Assembly (NCBI RefSeq): GCF_013344685.1
Contig: NZ_CP050137.1
Coordinates: forward strand, 2,287,001-2,351,000
Reading direction: 5' to 3'
Source of the DNA: Sphingomonas sp. CL5.1
Lineage (GTDB): Bacteria; Pseudomonadota; Alphaproteobacteria; Sphingomonadales; Sphingomonadaceae
DNA length: 64,000 nt
Below the pieces are notes generated by a model that did not search any database, was not told where the DNA came from, and saw nothing but the letters and a program-made list of their open reading frames with translations. Both the position numbers and the translations under genes were made by a program. This document shows, piece after piece, positions 1 through 10,184 of the stretch. How positions within the stretch are numbered: position 1 is the first letter of the stretch; each line of letters opens with the position of its first letter.

Positions 1-465
1 CAGGCCCGTCCCGCGATGCGTCCGCAGGGATTCGCCAGCCTTGCCGGGCTGTCCAGCGCGGGCGAGGATCTCGGCTGGAACGACATGGGCGAGCCGGCCG
101 CCGCCGTGCCGCCGGTGCTCGTCGAGCGCGAGGCGCTGCACGAGGTGATCGCCACGCAGCCCGAGCCGGAACCGGTGGTCGCCGAGGCGCCCGCCCGCGC
201 GCCGGTCGCGCTGATGCCGCTGCCGCCCGCGATCGACGTGTCGGTGGCGACCGCCGCGCGCATCCGGCGCGAGACGGCGCATCGTCGCAAGGCCGCCTTC
301 ACGCTGCGGATGGACGAGGAGCGCCACCTGCGGCTGCGACTCGCTTCCGCGACACGCAATCGTTCGGCACAGCAACTCGTCACCGAGGCGCTGGATGCCT
401 TCATCGCCACCTTGCCGGAAGTGGAGACGCTCGTCGCGCAGCTCCCGCCGCGCAAACGGCGCTGA
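1..465 (+). CDS. Ribbon-helix-helix-like protein, 5' end possibly outside the window
   Basis: The frame is open to the window edge (no stop before the first ATG at 16), so the true start may lie upstream; from the ATG it encodes 149 aa. The N-terminal two thirds is low-complexity and Ala/Pro/Glu-rich. The C-terminal part (about residues 90-135) has a short beta-like stretch, KAAFTLRMDEERHLRLRL, followed by two predicted helices ending in QQLVTEALDAFI. This is the layout of a ribbon-helix-helix DNA-binding fold. It lies 16 bp before the SPOR lipoprotein gene and is probably co-transcribed with it. The RHH assignment is from pattern only; the target is unknown. Confidence 0.6.
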   Translation, partial: QARPAMRPQGFASLAGLSSAGEDLGWNDMGEPAAAVPPVLVEREALHEVIATQPEPEPVVAEAPARAPVALMPLPPAIDVSVATAARIRRETAHRRKAAFTLRMDEERHLRLRLASATRNRSAQQLVTEALDAFIATLPEVETLVAQLPPRKRR

Positions 466-481
466 TCGGGGTAATGGGGAA

Positions 482-1810
482 ATGGTCATGAGGATTCGCG
501 CGATCGCCGGCCTGAGCCTGTCGGCGCTGATGCTCGGCGGCACGATGGTCGGCTGCGCGCAGGACGGGGCGGGCATCGCCTCCGCCAGCAGCCGCGACGA
601 GGCGGCGATGGCGAAGCGCGCCGTCGCCAGCGCCGAAAAGGCGCGCAAGGCGCTGGCGAAGGAGCAAGCGGCGCAGGCCGTGCCCTTCGCGGAAACCGCC
701 GTGGCGATGCAGCCGCGCGACGCCGGCTATCGCGCCCTGCTGGCGCAGAGCTATCTCAAGGCGGGGCGCTTCGCCTCGGCCGAAGCCGCTTATGGCGACG
801 TGCTGACGCTGACGCCGGACGATTCGCGCGCGGCGCTCAATCTCGCACTGGCGCAGATCGCCGGCGGGCATTGGGAGGCGGCGCGCAAGACGCTCGACGC
901 TCATGAAGCGCGGATCGACCCGACCGACCTCGGCCTCGCCCTCGCGCTGGCCGGCAACCCGGCGCGCGGCGTCGACGTGCTGATCGCCGCGACCCGCTCG
1001 CCCACGGCCTCCGCCAAGACCCGCCAGAATCTTGCGCTGGCCTTCGCGCTCGCCGGGCGGTGGCAGGAGGCGCGCAACATGGCCGGCCTCGATCTCGCGC
1101 CGGCCGACGCCGACCAGCGGATCATGCAATGGGCAGCCTTCGCCAAGCCGAACCAAGCCGCCGATCAGGTCGCCGCGCTGCTCGGCGTGACGCCGGTGGC
1201 GGACCCCGGCCAGCCGGTCGCGCTGGCGCTCAACGCCTCGGTGCCGGTCGCTGTCGCCAATAATGACGCTGGCGCGGCGGTGATGGCGGCGCCCGAGCCG
1301 AAACCGAAGACGGTCGCGATCGCGGCGGCATCGCCCGCGCCGGTGGTGGAAACGGCCGCGCCGCCGGCGGTGGCGAAGATCACCTTCGCTCCGCGCCGCG
1401 AGTTCGTGCAGGCGCTTCCCGCCGTCGCCTTCACGCCCGCGAACATCGGCAAGGCGCCGATCAACGAGACGGTGCGCCGCCCCGCTGCCTCCTCCTTGCC
1501 GCGCGTGCGCGAGAAGGGCGACTGGTATGTCCAGATCGGCGCCTATGATTCGGCCGATGTCGCGCGCGATGCCTGGGCGCGCGCGCGGCAGCGTTTCGCC
1601 GGCTTCTCCGGCACCGCGCCGGCCGGCATGACCTTCAAGACCGCGAGCCGCGAATATTATCGCCTGTCGGTCGGCGGCTTCTCGCGCGCCGATGCCGACG
1701 CCACCTGCCGCGCCTATCGCGCGAAGGGCGGGACGTGCTTCGTCCGCGCGGGCGCGGGCGACCAGATCGCGCAATGGGCGAAGGGCGGGGTGCAGGTCGC
1801 CGCGCGCTGA
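482..1810 (+). CDS. SPOR-domain, TPR-containing lipoprotein
   Basis: 442 aa from the ATG at 482, which follows a GGGGA ribosome site; an ATG two codons on is an equal candidate. The N-terminus is a lipoprotein signal with the lipobox MVGC, so the protein should be anchored in the outer membrane. Residues about 50-210 contain tetratricopeptide-like helical pairs. A Pro/Ala linker follows, and the last ~80 residues form a SPOR domain beginning GDWYVQIGAYDS. SPOR domains bind denuded septal peptidoglycan. The protein therefore probably acts in the periplasm at the division site or in envelope assembly. It follows the RHH-like gene and is convergent with the pyr genes. Confidence 0.85.
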   Translation: MVMRIRAIAGLSLSALMLGGTMVGCAQDGAGIASASSRDEAAMAKRAVASAEKARKALAKEQAAQAVPFAETAVAMQPRDAGYRALLAQSYLKAGRFASAEAAYGDVLTLTPDDSRAALNLALAQIAGGHWEAARKTLDAHEARIDPTDLGLALALAGNPARGVDVLIAATRSPTASAKTRQNLALAFALAGRWQEARNMAGLDLAPADADQRIMQWAAFAKPNQAADQVAALLGVTPVADPGQPVALALNASVPVAVANNDAGAAVMAAPEPKPKTVAIAAASPAPVVETAAPPAVAKITFAPRREFVQALPAVAFTPANIGKAPINETVRRPAASSLPRVREKGDWYVQIGAYDSADVARDAWARARQRFAGFSGTAPAGMTFKTASREYYRLSVGGFSRADADATCRAYRAKGGTCFVRAGAGDQIAQWAKGGVQVAAR

Positions 1811-1837
1811 CCTGCGATCCTGACGGCGCGCGCGGGA

Positions 1838-3052
1838 TCAGCCGATCTCGCGCCCGCCCTTGAACACCCGGCGCACGCGGCCCTGCACTGGGAGGCCGTC
1901 GAACGGCGTGTTGCCGGCCTTGCCGGCCATCCGCTCCGCGTCGATCCGCCACGGCGCCTGATCGTCGATCAGGATGACGTCGCCCGGCGCGCCCGGCGCC
2001 AGCCGCCCGGCGTCCACCCCCAGCACCCGCGCCGGATTGCGCGCGAGCAGCGCGAACAACCGGTCGAGCGGAATCCCCTCGTCCCGCGCGATGCCCAGCG
2101 CGAGCGCGAGCAACGTCTCCGCCCCCGACGCGCCGGGGCTGGAGTCGACGAAGGGCAGGCGCTTCTCCTCCGGCCCGCGCGGATCATGGCCGGACGAGAG
2201 CACGTCGATCGTGCCGTCCGCCAGCGCCGCCAGCGCCGCGCGGCGATCCTCCTCGCAACGCAGCGGGGGAGAGAGGTGCGCGAAGGTGCGGAAGTCGCTC
2301 ATCGCATTGTCGGACAGCATCAGATGCGCCGGGGTGATCCCGCACGTCACCTTCACGCCGCGACGCTTCGCCGCGCGCACGAGGTCGAAGCCGGCGGCGG
2401 TCGTCACCTGGCGGATATGGATCGCGGCATCGGCATCCTCCGCCAGCATCACGTCGCGCGCGATCGCCAGCGCCTCCGCCACGGCCGGCGCGGAGGGCAG
2501 GCCGAGCCGCGTCGCCGTCTCCCCGCTGGTCGCCACCGCCTCGCCGATCAGCCCCGCATCCTCCGCATGGGTGACGAGGGTGAGGCCGAGGTCGCGCGCA
2601 TAGTCCAGCACGCGGCGCATCACGCCCGAATCCGCGATCCAGCGCCGCCCGGTGCCCACGGCGCGCGCGCCGGCCGACTGGCAGATCGCCATCTCCGCCA
2701 GTTCCGTGCCGGCGAGGCCGCGTGTCGCGGCCGCGATCGGGTGGATCCACAGGTCCGGCTTGCCGATCAGGGCGGACCGCTGGACGATGCCCGGCTCGTC
2801 GAGCACCGGCGACTGGTCCGGCATCAGCCCGACGCGGGTGATCCCGCCGGCACGGAAGGCGGCGCGGTCGATCGTCGCCACGCCGAGATCGACGATGCCC
2901 GGCGCGAGGATTAGCCCGCCGCAATCCACCACCGTCGCGTTCCCGGCGGGCGCGTCGGCGATCAGGCCGTTGGTGATGCAGAGGTCGCCGGAGCGCTCGC
3001 CGCCTTCGGGGCAGACGATGCGGGCATTGCGCAGGTGGAGCGGCGGCGTCAT
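1838..3052 (-). CDS. pyrX: Dihydroorotase-like protein lacking metal ligands (non-catalytic PyrC-type partner of PyrB)
   Basis: 404 aa with the amidohydrolase (dihydroorotase) fold. The first strand motif, DxHxH in active enzymes, reads DLGVA at residues 55-59, so both metal-binding histidines are missing. The later Asp-containing motif is also altered (SSGHDP). One histidine survives in THAEDAGL. Non-catalytic dihydroorotase-like subunits are known to form a complex with aspartate carbamoyltransferase in several bacteria and stabilise it; that role is inferred here. The start ATG overlaps the pyrB stop (ATGA), so the two are translationally coupled, which favours a complex. A genuine dihydroorotase should be encoded elsewhere. 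Confidence 0.88.
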   Translation of the reverse strand: MTPPLHLRNARIVCPEGGERSGDLCITNGLIADAPAGNATVVDCGGLILAPGIVDLGVATIDRAAFRAGGITRVGLMPDQSPVLDEPGIVQRSALIGKPDLWIHPIAAATRGLAGTELAEMAICQSAGARAVGTGRRWIADSGVMRRVLDYARDLGLTLVTHAEDAGLIGEAVATSGETATRLGLPSAPAVAEALAIARDVMLAEDADAAIHIRQVTTAAGFDLVRAAKRRGVKVTCGITPAHLMLSDNAMSDFRTFAHLSPPLRCEEDRRAALAALADGTIDVLSSGHDPRGPEEKRLPFVDSSPGASGAETLLALALGIARDEGIPLDRLFALLARNPARVLGVDAGRLAPGAPGDVILIDDQAPWRIDAERMAGKAGNTPFDGLPVQGRVRRVFKGGREIG

Positions 3053-4041
3053 GCCCAGCCCTCCACGCCGCGCGCGCGTCTCGTCAGCACGTCGAGGCAG
3101 GCCATGCGCACCGCCACGCCCATCGCCACCTGCTCGGTGATCGCCGAGCGCTCGACATGGTCGGCGACGCTCGAGTCGATCTCGACGCCGCGGTTCATCG
3201 GGCCGGGGTGCATGACCAGCGCGTCGGGCTTGGCGCGCGCCAGCCGCTCCGGCGTCAGCCCGTAGCGCAGGCGGTATTCGCGCGGGGAGGGGACATAGCC
3301 GCCCGACATCCGCTCGGTCTGGAGCCGCAGCATCATCACCACGTCCGCCCCCTCCAGCGCCGCGTCGAAATCGGTGAAGGCGGTGACGCCCATCCGCTCG
3401 ATCGCCGGCGGCATCAGCGTGGTCGGCGCGCAGACCCGCACCTCCGCCGCCAGCGCGGTGAGCGCGAGGATGTTCGATCGCGCCACGCGGCTGTGCAGCA
3501 GGTCGCCGCAGATCACGACGCGCTGGTGCGCGATCGCGCCGCGCCGCCGCCGGATCGTCAGCGCGTCGAGCAGCGCCTGAGTCGGGTGCTCGTGCCGCCC
3601 GTCGCCGGCGTTGAGCACCGGGCAATCCACCTGGTCCGCGATCAGCCGCACCGCGCCGGACGACATGTGCCGGATGACGATCACGTCCGCGCGCATCGCG
3701 TTGAGCGTCATCGCGGTGTCGATCAGCGTCTCGCCCTTCTTCACGCTGGATTGCGCCGCGTGCATGTTCACCACGTCCGCGCCGAGCCGCTTGCCGGCGA
3801 TCTCGAACGAGAGCAGCGTGCGCGTCGAATTCTCGAAGAAGGCGTTGATCTGCGTCAGCCCCGCGAGCCGCTTGTCGGGCGGGGCATGCTCGGCATTGGG
3901 GGCGATCCAGCGTTCCGCCTCGTCGAGCAGGAACATGATCTCGTGCGGCTGGAGACCCTCGATCCCGGTCAGGTGGCGGTGAGGGAAAACATCGCCTCCC
4001 GGGATCAGGGTGGCGGGGCGGTGGTCCGACGATTGAGGCAT
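3049..4041 (-). CDS. pyrB: Aspartate carbamoyltransferase catalytic subunit
   Basis: 330 aa from the ATG at 4041. An upstream in-frame start would add 13 unconserved residues. It catalyses carbamoyl phosphate plus aspartate to N-carbamoylaspartate, the committed step of pyrimidine synthesis, in the cytoplasm. The carbamoyl-phosphate loop is FFENSTRT (residues 69-76; S72, T73, R74, T75). The 80s-loop lysine lies in SSVKKGE and the HPTQALLD motif is intact. The C-terminal aspartate-binding half is complete. No pyrI regulatory gene is adjacent; instead the gene is coupled by ATGA to the degenerate dihydroorotase, as in class A ATCase systems. Confidence 0.95.
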   Translation of the reverse strand: MPQSSDHRPATLIPGGDVFPHRHLTGIEGLQPHEIMFLLDEAERWIAPNAEHAPPDKRLAGLTQINAFFENSTRTLLSFEIAGKRLGADVVNMHAAQSSVKKGETLIDTAMTLNAMRADVIVIRHMSSGAVRLIADQVDCPVLNAGDGRHEHPTQALLDALTIRRRRGAIAHQRVVICGDLLHSRVARSNILALTALAAEVRVCAPTTLMPPAIERMGVTAFTDFDAALEGADVVMMLRLQTERMSGGYVPSPREYRLRYGLTPERLARAKPDALVMHPGPMNRGVEIDSSVADHVERSAITEQVAMGVAVRMACLDVLTRRARGVEGWA

Positions 4042-4093
4042 CGAGATTGGGCGGATAGTAGCCGGGGCGCCCGCGCGCAACGGTGTTTTCCGG

Positions 4094-4762
4094 TCAATCG
4101 CGCGGTACCATCGGTTTCGCGCCTTTCACCTCCGGCGTGACCGGCACCATTTCGTAGATGTCGAGCGTCGCGCCGCCGCCCGGTCGATCGAGGATCATCC
4201 GCCAACGGAAGGCGGAGACCCGCTCGACCAGCCCGACGATATCGCGCCCGCTGTCATCGCCGTAGCGATGCTGCGTCTTCTCCCCGGCGCGCCGCCAGGT
4301 GCCGAGCAGCACCATGCGCTTGTCGCCGTCGTCGTATAGCGTTCCCTCCGGCCGGTTCTCCCCGGTGGACTTGGCGAAGGCGAGGGTGCCAGCGTCGGCG
4401 AGGACGTAGCAGACGTCCGGCGGAAAGGCGCGCATCCCGCGGGTGCCGTCGAGCCGGATCAGCCGGCAGTGATATGGCCCCGGCGGCAGTTGCGGGGCGA
4501 GTTGCGCCGCCTGCGGATCGAGCAGCGCGCCCTCCGCCTGCGCGCGGGTGGCGGCGGCGCGGGGCAGGGCGTGGACGGTCCGGGCGAAATCGGCGTCGAG
4601 CGTATCCAGCGCGCGCAGCCCCGCCGGGGTTGCGGCCTGCATCCACGCCGGCTGGGGAGCGTTGGTTTCCACCGTGGCATGGGGTCGCGTCGCCGCCCGG
4701 TGCGCGGCGCAGCCGGTGAGCGCGATGCCTGCAAGCGTGATCCCCACCCAACGGCGAACCAT
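4094..4762 (-). CDS. DUF4893 lipoprotein
   Basis: 222 aa. The start at 4762 was chosen because it places a classic lipoprotein signal at the N-terminus ([18 protein letters not shown], lipobox LTGC); an in-frame extension upstream would bury it. The mature part contains motifs such as [10 protein letters not shown] and FPPDVCYVL, which I associate with DUF4893 proteins of sphingomonads; two cysteines in this part could form a disulfide. Biochemical function is unknown. It is transcribed alongside but apart from pyrB (52 bp gap). Confidence 0.75.
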   Translation of the reverse strand: MVRRWVGITLAGIALTGCAAHRAATRPHATVETNAPQPAWMQAATPAGLRALDTLDADFARTVHALPRAAATRAQAEGALLDPQAAQLAPQLPPGPYHCRLIRLDGTRGMRAFPPDVCYVLADAGTLAFAKSTGENRPEGTLYDDGDKRMVLLGTWRRAGEKTQHRYGDDSGRDIVGLVERVSAFRWRMILDRPGGGATLDIYEMVPVTPEVKGAKPMVPRD

Positions 4763-4876
4763 CTGGATCTCCAAAAGAAAGCCGGCGACCCTAATATCTA
4801 CTGAAGTCCGCAAACGAATGGTTACGGGCAATGGTTCATTTTGGCACAGTTTGTCGATCCTGACAGGCCCGAAACG

Positions 4877-5335
4877 TCACGTCCGCACCAGCGCGTCGAT
4901 CGCGCCTTGCAGGATATAGGCGGCGGCCATCTTGTCGACCAGCTCGGCGCGTTTCGCGCGGCTCGCGTCCTGTTCGATCAGCGTGCGCGTCACCGCCTGG
5001 GTCGACCAGCGCTCGTCCCACAACAGGATCGGGCCGAGATCGGCGATGTTGCGTGCGAAAGCGCGGGTGGACTGGCTGCGCGGACTTTCGCTGCCGTCGA
5101 GGTTGAGCGGCAGGCCGACGACGATGCCGGCGACCTGCTGCGCCGCGATCAGTTCGGCCAGCGCGGCCTTGTCCCTGGTGAATTTGGCGCGGCGGATGAG
5201 CAGGGCGGGGCTGGCGAAGGCCCACCCTGCGTCGCACAGCGCGGTGCCGATCGTTTTGGTGCCGACGTCCAGCCCGATCAGCCGCCCGCCGTCCGGCAGC
5301 GCCGCGCGGAACTCGGCAGCGGCGGTGGCGATCAT
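4877..5335 (-). CDS. ruvX: RuvX/YqgF family RNase H-fold nuclease (16S rRNA 5'-end maturation, proposed)
   Basis: 152 aa, the normal length for the family. The RNase H-like motifs are in order: [12 protein letters not shown] (first catalytic Asp), [13 protein letters not shown], and WDERWST near residue 107. YqgF homologues are implicated in pre-16S rRNA 5' processing and were also called putative Holliday junction resolvases. The protein is cytoplasmic. Its start codon overlaps the stop of the upstream DUF3089 gene (ATGA), so translation of the pair is coupled. Confidence 0.92.
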   Translation of the reverse strand: MIATAAAEFRAALPDGGRLIGLDVGTKTIGTALCDAGWAFASPALLIRRAKFTRDKAALAELIAAQQVAGIVVGLPLNLDGSESPRSQSTRAFARNIADLGPILLWDERWSTQAVTRTLIEQDASRAKRAELVDKMAAAYILQGAIDALVRT

Positions 5336-6429
5336 CGCGCCGCCAGCCGCCGCGCGACATCCGCGCGGATGTTCGCCCAGAACAGGGCATAGTCATAGAC
5401 GTGGAAGTTGTTCCCCGGCAGCACATACGGCCCGAGCTGCGGCGCTTCCCCGATCAGCAGGAAGCCGCGTCCGGCGCAGCGCGCCGGTACCTTGCCCGAC
5501 TCGATCGTCGCGCCGGACATGTCCTGCGCCGGGAACAATGTGCCTTTGTTGGCGCTGGCCGGGGCGGCGGCGTCGGCGGTGCCGGTCAGCGGGTTGGTGC
5601 AGACGATCCGCGTGCCGCGACGGGGTTGGCCGGTGAGGCCGGTGGTGCGATCGAACGTGTCGAGGATCAGCGTGGGATCGGCCGGCTCCGCGAAGCTCTG
5701 CCATGACAGGATGCAGCCGCGCTGCGCTGCGTCGGTGCATTCCGGCAGTCCCAGCATGGGCAGGTCGACGGTGCGGCTGATCGGCCAGCCGACGACATAG
5801 GCCGCGACGACGCGCTTCGCGAGCCGCGTACCCGCGACCCGCTCCTTCAGCAGCCGCATCAGATGCAGCGCGCCCTGGCTGTGTCCGGCCAGGACGATCG
5901 GCCGATGCGGCCCGATCTCGCGCAGGAACACATCGAACGCCTCCGCCACATCGCGATAGGCGAGGTCGAGCGCGCGACCGGCATCGGGCGCGGTGGTCAG
6001 GAACGAGCCGAACGTCGCCTGCCGGTAGCGCGGCGCCCAGATGTCGCCGGCGGCGTTGAAGGCGCTCGCCTGCCCGCGCAGGAACAATCGGGTGCGGTCG
6101 TTCGCCTCCTTGTCGTCCAGCGGCGCGTTCCAATGGTCGCGCTCGAGATAGGACGTGGGGTGGATGAAGAAGATCGCCGCCTTGCCCCTGGATTTCACCT
6201 GATAGCCCGGCGGGGTCCATGAGGCGGCGTCTTCCTCCACGCCGGGCCGCGCGAACCACATCTTCGGCTCGTCATAGGCGTCGGCGGGCAGCGGCGCCCG
6301 CGCCTCGAAGCTGACGCCGGGGACGAAACGCCAGCGGATCAGCTCGTTGCCCCAGATGCGGAAGATGAACGCCGCGGCGATCACCAGCGCGATCAGGAAG
6401 GCGACGATGTAGAGGAATTTGCGGGCCAT
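5332..6429 (-). CDS. DUF3089 alpha/beta-hydrolase, membrane-anchored
   Basis: 365 aa. The start at 6429 gives an N-terminal hydrophobic anchor ([19 protein letters not shown]) after a short MARK leader, so the catalytic part should lie in the periplasm. A serine-hydrolase nucleophile elbow, GHSQG, is visible at about residue 182. The segment [18 protein letters not shown] is characteristic of DUF3089. Lipase or esterase activity is likely but the substrate is unknown. It is divergent from gatC (82 bp apart) and translationally coupled to ruvX downstream. Confidence 0.82.
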   Translation of the reverse strand: MARKFLYIVAFLIALVIAAAFIFRIWGNELIRWRFVPGVSFEARAPLPADAYDEPKMWFARPGVEEDAASWTPPGYQVKSRGKAAIFFIHPTSYLERDHWNAPLDDKEANDRTRLFLRGQASAFNAAGDIWAPRYRQATFGSFLTTAPDAGRALDLAYRDVAEAFDVFLREIGPHRPIVLAGHSQGALHLMRLLKERVAGTRLAKRVVAAYVVGWPISRTVDLPMLGLPECTDAAQRGCILSWQSFAEPADPTLILDTFDRTTGLTGQPRRGTRIVCTNPLTGTADAAAPASANKGTLFPAQDMSGATIESGKVPARCAGRGFLLIGEAPQLGPYVLPGNNFHVYDYALFWANIRADVARRLAAR

Positions 6430-6511
6430 CGCGCGTGTGACTGCCCCAGCGGACCGGCGCGCGCAATGCCGGGCATTGCTTTCCCGCGACGCACAATGGT
6501 AGCGGCGGCTC

Positions 6512-6799
6512 ATGTCAGTCGACACCGCAACAGTGAAGAAGGTCGCGAGCCTTGCGCGCATCGCGATCGACGATGCCGCCGCCGAGCGGCTCGTGCCCGA
6601 ACTCAACAACATCCTCGGCTGGATCGAACAGCTCGGGGAGGTCGATACGCAAGGGGTGGAGCCGATGACGGCCGTCATCCCCAACACGCTTCGGCTGCGC
6701 GACGATGTCGTCACCGACGGCGGCATCCGCGACGCGGTGCTGGCCAATGCGCCGGCCGCCGAGCATGGCTTCTTCACCGTTCCGAAAGTGATCGAATAG
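6512..6799 (+). CDS. gatC: Asp-tRNA(Asn)/Glu-tRNA(Gln) amidotransferase subunit C
   Basis: 95 aa, full family length. The sequence runs from a helical N-terminus ([13 protein letters not shown]) through [12 protein letters not shown] to the conserved VEPMTAVIP and LRDDVV segments. GatC wraps around GatA and stabilises the GatCAB complex, which amidates mischarged Glu-tRNA(Gln) and Asp-tRNA(Asn) in the cytoplasm. The stop codon shares one base with the GTG start of gatA, so the two are coupled. Confidence 0.95.
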   Translation: MSVDTATVKKVASLARIAIDDAAAERLVPELNNILGWIEQLGEVDTQGVEPMTAVIPNTLRLRDDVVTDGGIRDAVLANAPAAEHGFFTVPKVIE

Positions 6800-8283
6800 T
6801 GCCCGCTCTCACCGACCTCGGCATCCGCGAGATCCGCGACGGCGTGCGCGCCGGCACCTTCTCCGCGCGCGAGGTGGCCGAGGCGTTCAACGCCGCCGTC
6901 GCCGCCGCGAAGCCGCTCAACGCCTTCCTCGTCGAGACGCCCGACCATGCGCTTGCCGCCGCCGATGCGGCGGACGCGGCGCGTGCGGCTGGCGAGACGC
7001 TCAAGCCATTGGCCGGCGTGCCGATCGGCATGAAGGACCTGTTCTGCACCAAGGGCGTCACCAGCACCGCCGCGAGCCATATCCTCGAAGGCTTCACGCC
7101 GCCCTATGAATCCACCGTCTCGCAGAAATTGTGGGATGCGGGCGCGGGGATGCTCGGCAAGCTCAACATGGACCAGTTCGCGATGGGCTCGTCCAACGAG
7201 ACGAGCGCGTTCGGCAACGTGATCTCGCCGTGGCGGCGCAGCGACGGGGGCAATGCCGCGCTCGCGCCGGGCGGCTCCTCGGGCGGCTCGTCGGCGGCGG
7301 TCGCGGCGCGGATCGCGCCTGGGGCGACCGGCACGGACACCGGCGGCTCGATCCGCCAGCCCGCTGCCTTCACCGGCATTGCCGGGATCAAGCCGACCTA
7401 CGGCCGCTGCTCCCGCTGGGGCGTGATCGCCTTCGCCTCCTCGCTCGATCAGGCCGGGCCGATGGCACGCGACGTGCGCGACTGCGCGATCATGCTGGAG
7501 GCGATGGCCGGCTTCGACGCGAAGGACGCCACATCGCTCGACCTGCCGGTGCCGCAGTGGGAGTCGATGCTCGACGCCGGCCTCAAGGGCAAGCGCGTCG
7601 GCGTGCCGAAGGAATATCGCGTCGACGGGATGCCCGCCGAGATCGAGGCGCTGTGGCAGCAGGGCATCGCCTGGATGAAGGATGCCGGCGCGGAGGTGAT
7701 CGAGGTATCGCTGCCGCATACGAAATATGCGCTGCCGGCCTATTACATCATCGCGCCCGCCGAGGCCTCGTCGAACCTCGCGCGCTATGACGGCGTGCGC
7801 TACGGCCTGCGTGACCTGCCGGACGGCGCGAACCTCCAGCAGATGTACGCCGCCACCCGCGCGGAGGGCTTCGGCGAGGAAGTGAAGCGCCGCATCCTGA
7901 TCGGCACCTATGTGCTCTCGGCCGGCTTCTACGATGCCTATTACACGCAGGCACAGAAGGTCCGCACCCTGATCGCGCGCGATTTCGAGGCGGCGTGGGA
8001 AAAGTGCGACGTGCTGCTCACCCCCACCGCGCCGTCGGCGGCGTTCGCTTTGGGCGAGAAGCAGGCCGATCCACTGGCGATGTATCTCAACGACGTGTTC
8101 ACCGTGCCCGCGAGCCTCGCCGGCCTGCCCGCGATGAGCGTGCCCGGCGGGCTTTCCGCCGAGGGGCTGCCGCTCGGCCTCCAGATCATCGGCAAGCCGC
8201 TGGACGAGCAGGGCGTGCTCGATGCCGCGCTGGCGATCGAGGAACGCGCGGGCTTCGCGGCCCGGCCGCAGGCGTGGTGGTAG
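6799..8283 (+). CDS. gatA: Asp-tRNA(Asn)/Glu-tRNA(Gln) amidotransferase subunit A (glutaminase)
   Basis: 494 aa from a GTG at 6799 that overlaps the gatC stop; a longer in-frame reading upstream is only gatC antiphase sequence. It belongs to the amidase signature family. The catalytic triad is visible as K79 (GMKDLF), S160 ([10 protein letters not shown]) and S184 ([11 protein letters not shown]), with the expected spacing of 24 residues between the serines. The subunit hydrolyses glutamine and channels ammonia to GatB. A small extra gene separates it from gatB. Confidence 0.96.
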   Translation: MPALTDLGIREIRDGVRAGTFSAREVAEAFNAAVAAAKPLNAFLVETPDHALAAADAADAARAAGETLKPLAGVPIGMKDLFCTKGVTSTAASHILEGFTPPYESTVSQKLWDAGAGMLGKLNMDQFAMGSSNETSAFGNVISPWRRSDGGNAALAPGGSSGGSSAAVAARIAPGATGTDTGGSIRQPAAFTGIAGIKPTYGRCSRWGVIAFASSLDQAGPMARDVRDCAIMLEAMAGFDAKDATSLDLPVPQWESMLDAGLKGKRVGVPKEYRVDGMPAEIEALWQQGIAWMKDAGAEVIEVSLPHTKYALPAYYIIAPAEASSNLARYDGVRYGLRDLPDGANLQQMYAATRAEGFGEEVKRRILIGTYVLSAGFYDAYYTQAQKVRTLIARDFEAAWEKCDVLLTPTAPSAAFALGEKQADPLAMYLNDVFTVPASLAGLPAMSVPGGLSAEGLPLGLQIIGKPLDEQGVLDAALAIEERAGFAARPQAWW

Positions 8284-8284
8284 A

Positions 8285-8617
8285 GTGAACCTCCAGTCCT
8301 CTGTGGATTGGCTGACATGGGCCTCGGTAATTTTGCCACTCATGGCAATCGCATGGTCTGCCGTTCAATACGTCCTCACTCAAAAGCGTGAGCAGAACTA
8401 CCGAGAGTTCGAGAAATTTCATCGGATTATGGCCGAGTTGGGGTCGCCGAATACCACGGTGCTTGGGAATATGGCGTTGACCTACGAGCTGAGAAAATTT
8501 CCTCAGTATCGCGAAGTCATAATTCGAGCCCTAGAAAATATCGAGGTGAAAGGCTCCCGTGCTGATTTACTTGAGCATGAGTTTGCCCTGACCATCGAGT
8601 TAATGAAGAGGCAATAG
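8285..8617 (+). CDS. Small single-pass membrane protein of unknown function inside the gat operon
   Basis: 110 aa from a GTG at 8285, one base after the gatA stop. Residues about 9-31 ([19 protein letters not shown]...) form one transmembrane helix. A charged cytoplasmic or periplasmic domain follows, rich in Lys, Glu and Arg and predicted helical. I do not recognise the family. It ends one base before the gatB GTG, so it is packed as a proper operon member. Base composition is clearly more AT-rich than gatA and gatB on either side, which suggests later acquisition. GatCAB does not normally contain such a subunit. Confidence 0.65.
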   Translation: MNLQSSVDWLTWASVILPLMAIAWSAVQYVLTQKREQNYREFEKFHRIMAELGSPNTTVLGNMALTYELRKFPQYREVIIRALENIEVKGSRADLLEHEFALTIELMKRQ

Positions 8618-8618
8618 C

Positions 8619-10076
8619 GTGACCGATTCCTATCGCATCAAGGGCGCCACCGGTGATTGGGAGGTCGTGATCGGCCTCGAGGTCCACGCGCAGGTCACGT
8701 CGAACGCCAAGCTCTTCTCCGGCGCGGCGACCGCGTTCGGCGCGGAGCCGAACACGCAGGTGAGCCTCGTCGATGCCGCGATGCCGGGGATGCTGCCGGT
8801 GCCGAACCGCGAGTGCATCCGGCAGGCGGTGCGCACCGGCATGGCGATCGATGCGTCGATCAATAAGTGGTCGCGGTTCGACCGGAAGAATTATTTCTAT
8901 GCCGATCTGCCGCAGGGTTATCAGATTTCGCAGCTTTATCATCCGCTTGTCGGCGAAGGCTCGATTGAGATCGAGGACGACGGGACGGTCAAGATGATCG
9001 GCGTGGAGCGCATCCATGTCGAGCAGGACGCCGGCAAGCTGATGCACGACCAGCATCCGACGCGCTCCTATGTCGATCTCAACCGCTCCGGCGTGGCGCT
9101 GATGGAGATCGTCAGCCGGCCGGACATGCGTTCTCCCGCCGAGGCAGGGGCTTACCTCAGGAAGCTGAGGGCGATCCTCCGCTATGTCGGCTCGTGCGAC
9201 GGCAATATGGAGGAAGGCTCGATGCGCGCCGACGTCAACGTCAGCGTGCGCAAGCCGGGCGCGGAGTTCGGCACGCGGACCGAGACGAAGAACGTCAATT
9301 CCGTCCGCTTCGTGATGGCCGCGATCGAGCATGAGGCGAACCGGCAGGTCGACGTGCTCGAATCCGGCGGCAAGATCGTGCAGGAGACGCGGCTGTTCAA
9401 CCCGGACACGGGCACGACGCGCTCGATGCGCTCCAAGGAGGATGCGCACGATTACCGCTACTTCCCGGACCCGGACCTGCTGCCGCTGGAGCTGGACGAC
9501 GCCTTCCTCGCGGAATGCCGCGCCTCGCTGCCTGAGCTGCCGGACGCCAAGCGTCAGCGCTACGAGGGGCTGGGCATCACCCCCTATAACGCGGATGTGC
9601 TGACCGCCGAGGTGGAGACGGCGCGCTGGTTCGACGCGCTGCTGGAGGCCGGCGCCGCGCCGGTCGCCGCGTCCAACTGGGTGACGGGCGAATTGTTCGG
9701 CGCGCTCAACCGCATCGGCAAGGGGATCGGGGAATCGCCCGTCACGCCGGGGCAGGCGGCGGAATTGCTCGCGCTGGTGGCGGACAGCACGCTTTCCGGC
9801 AGCCTCGCCAAGCAGGTGTTCGAGGTGATGCTCGAAACCGGCGACGCGCCGGGCAGGATCGTCGAGGAGCGCGGCCTCAAGCAGACCTCCGATACCGGCG
9901 CGATCGAGGCGGTGATCGCCGAGGTGCTGGCGAAGAACCCGAACCAGCTCGAACAATATCGCGGCGGCAAGGAGGCGCTGTTCGGCTTCTTCGTCGGCCA
10001 GACGATGAAGGCGATGGGCGGCAAGGCCAATCCGCAGGTGGTGAACGAGCTGCTGAAGAAGGCGCTCGCTTCCTGA
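8619..10076 (+). CDS. gatB: Asp-tRNA(Asn)/Glu-tRNA(Gln) amidotransferase subunit B
   Basis: 485 aa from a GTG at 8619. The kinase-like catalytic cradle begins [14 protein letters not shown] and includes [18 protein letters not shown] and [10 protein letters not shown]. The C-terminal helical and YqeY-like tail (about residues 330-485) binds tRNA. GatB phosphorylates the mischarged aminoacyl-tRNA and transfers ammonia supplied by GatA. It is the last gene of the gatC-gatA-small ORF-gatB unit; 108 bp without a recognisable gene follow. Confidence 0.96.
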   Translation: MTDSYRIKGATGDWEVVIGLEVHAQVTSNAKLFSGAATAFGAEPNTQVSLVDAAMPGMLPVPNRECIRQAVRTGMAIDASINKWSRFDRKNYFYADLPQGYQISQLYHPLVGEGSIEIEDDGTVKMIGVERIHVEQDAGKLMHDQHPTRSYVDLNRSGVALMEIVSRPDMRSPAEAGAYLRKLRAILRYVGSCDGNMEEGSMRADVNVSVRKPGAEFGTRTETKNVNSVRFVMAAIEHEANRQVDVLESGGKIVQETRLFNPDTGTTRSMRSKEDAHDYRYFPDPDLLPLELDDAFLAECRASLPELPDAKRQRYEGLGITPYNADVLTAEVETARWFDALLEAGAAPVAASNWVTGELFGALNRIGKGIGESPVTPGQAAELLALVADSTLSGSLAKQVFEVMLETGDAPGRIVEERGLKQTSDTGAIEAVIAEVLAKNPNQLEQYRGGKEALFGFFVGQTMKAMGGKANPQVVNELLKKALAS

Positions 10077-10184
10077 GGTGAGGATAATGTGATCCCGCGA
10101 CGACCAAAGCTGTTGCGCGGCTCCGGGGCGTGACCTAGCCTTCCTGAACGCGATGTGGGGACATCGCCGGATGGGGGAGTCACG

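Noticed and set aside
401..1774. 457-aa minus-strand frame opposite the SPOR lipoprotein
   Set aside because: Low-complexity Arg/Gly/His-rich translation typical of antisense GC-rich sequence; the plus-strand protein has clear domains.
1811..1837. Hairpin GATCC...GGATC between the SPOR gene and pyrX
   Set aside because: Only a 5-bp stem with a long loop in very GC-rich sequence; too weak to call a terminator.
1838..3052. Active dihydroorotase
   Set aside because: The DxHxH metal motif is missing and a second active-site motif is altered.
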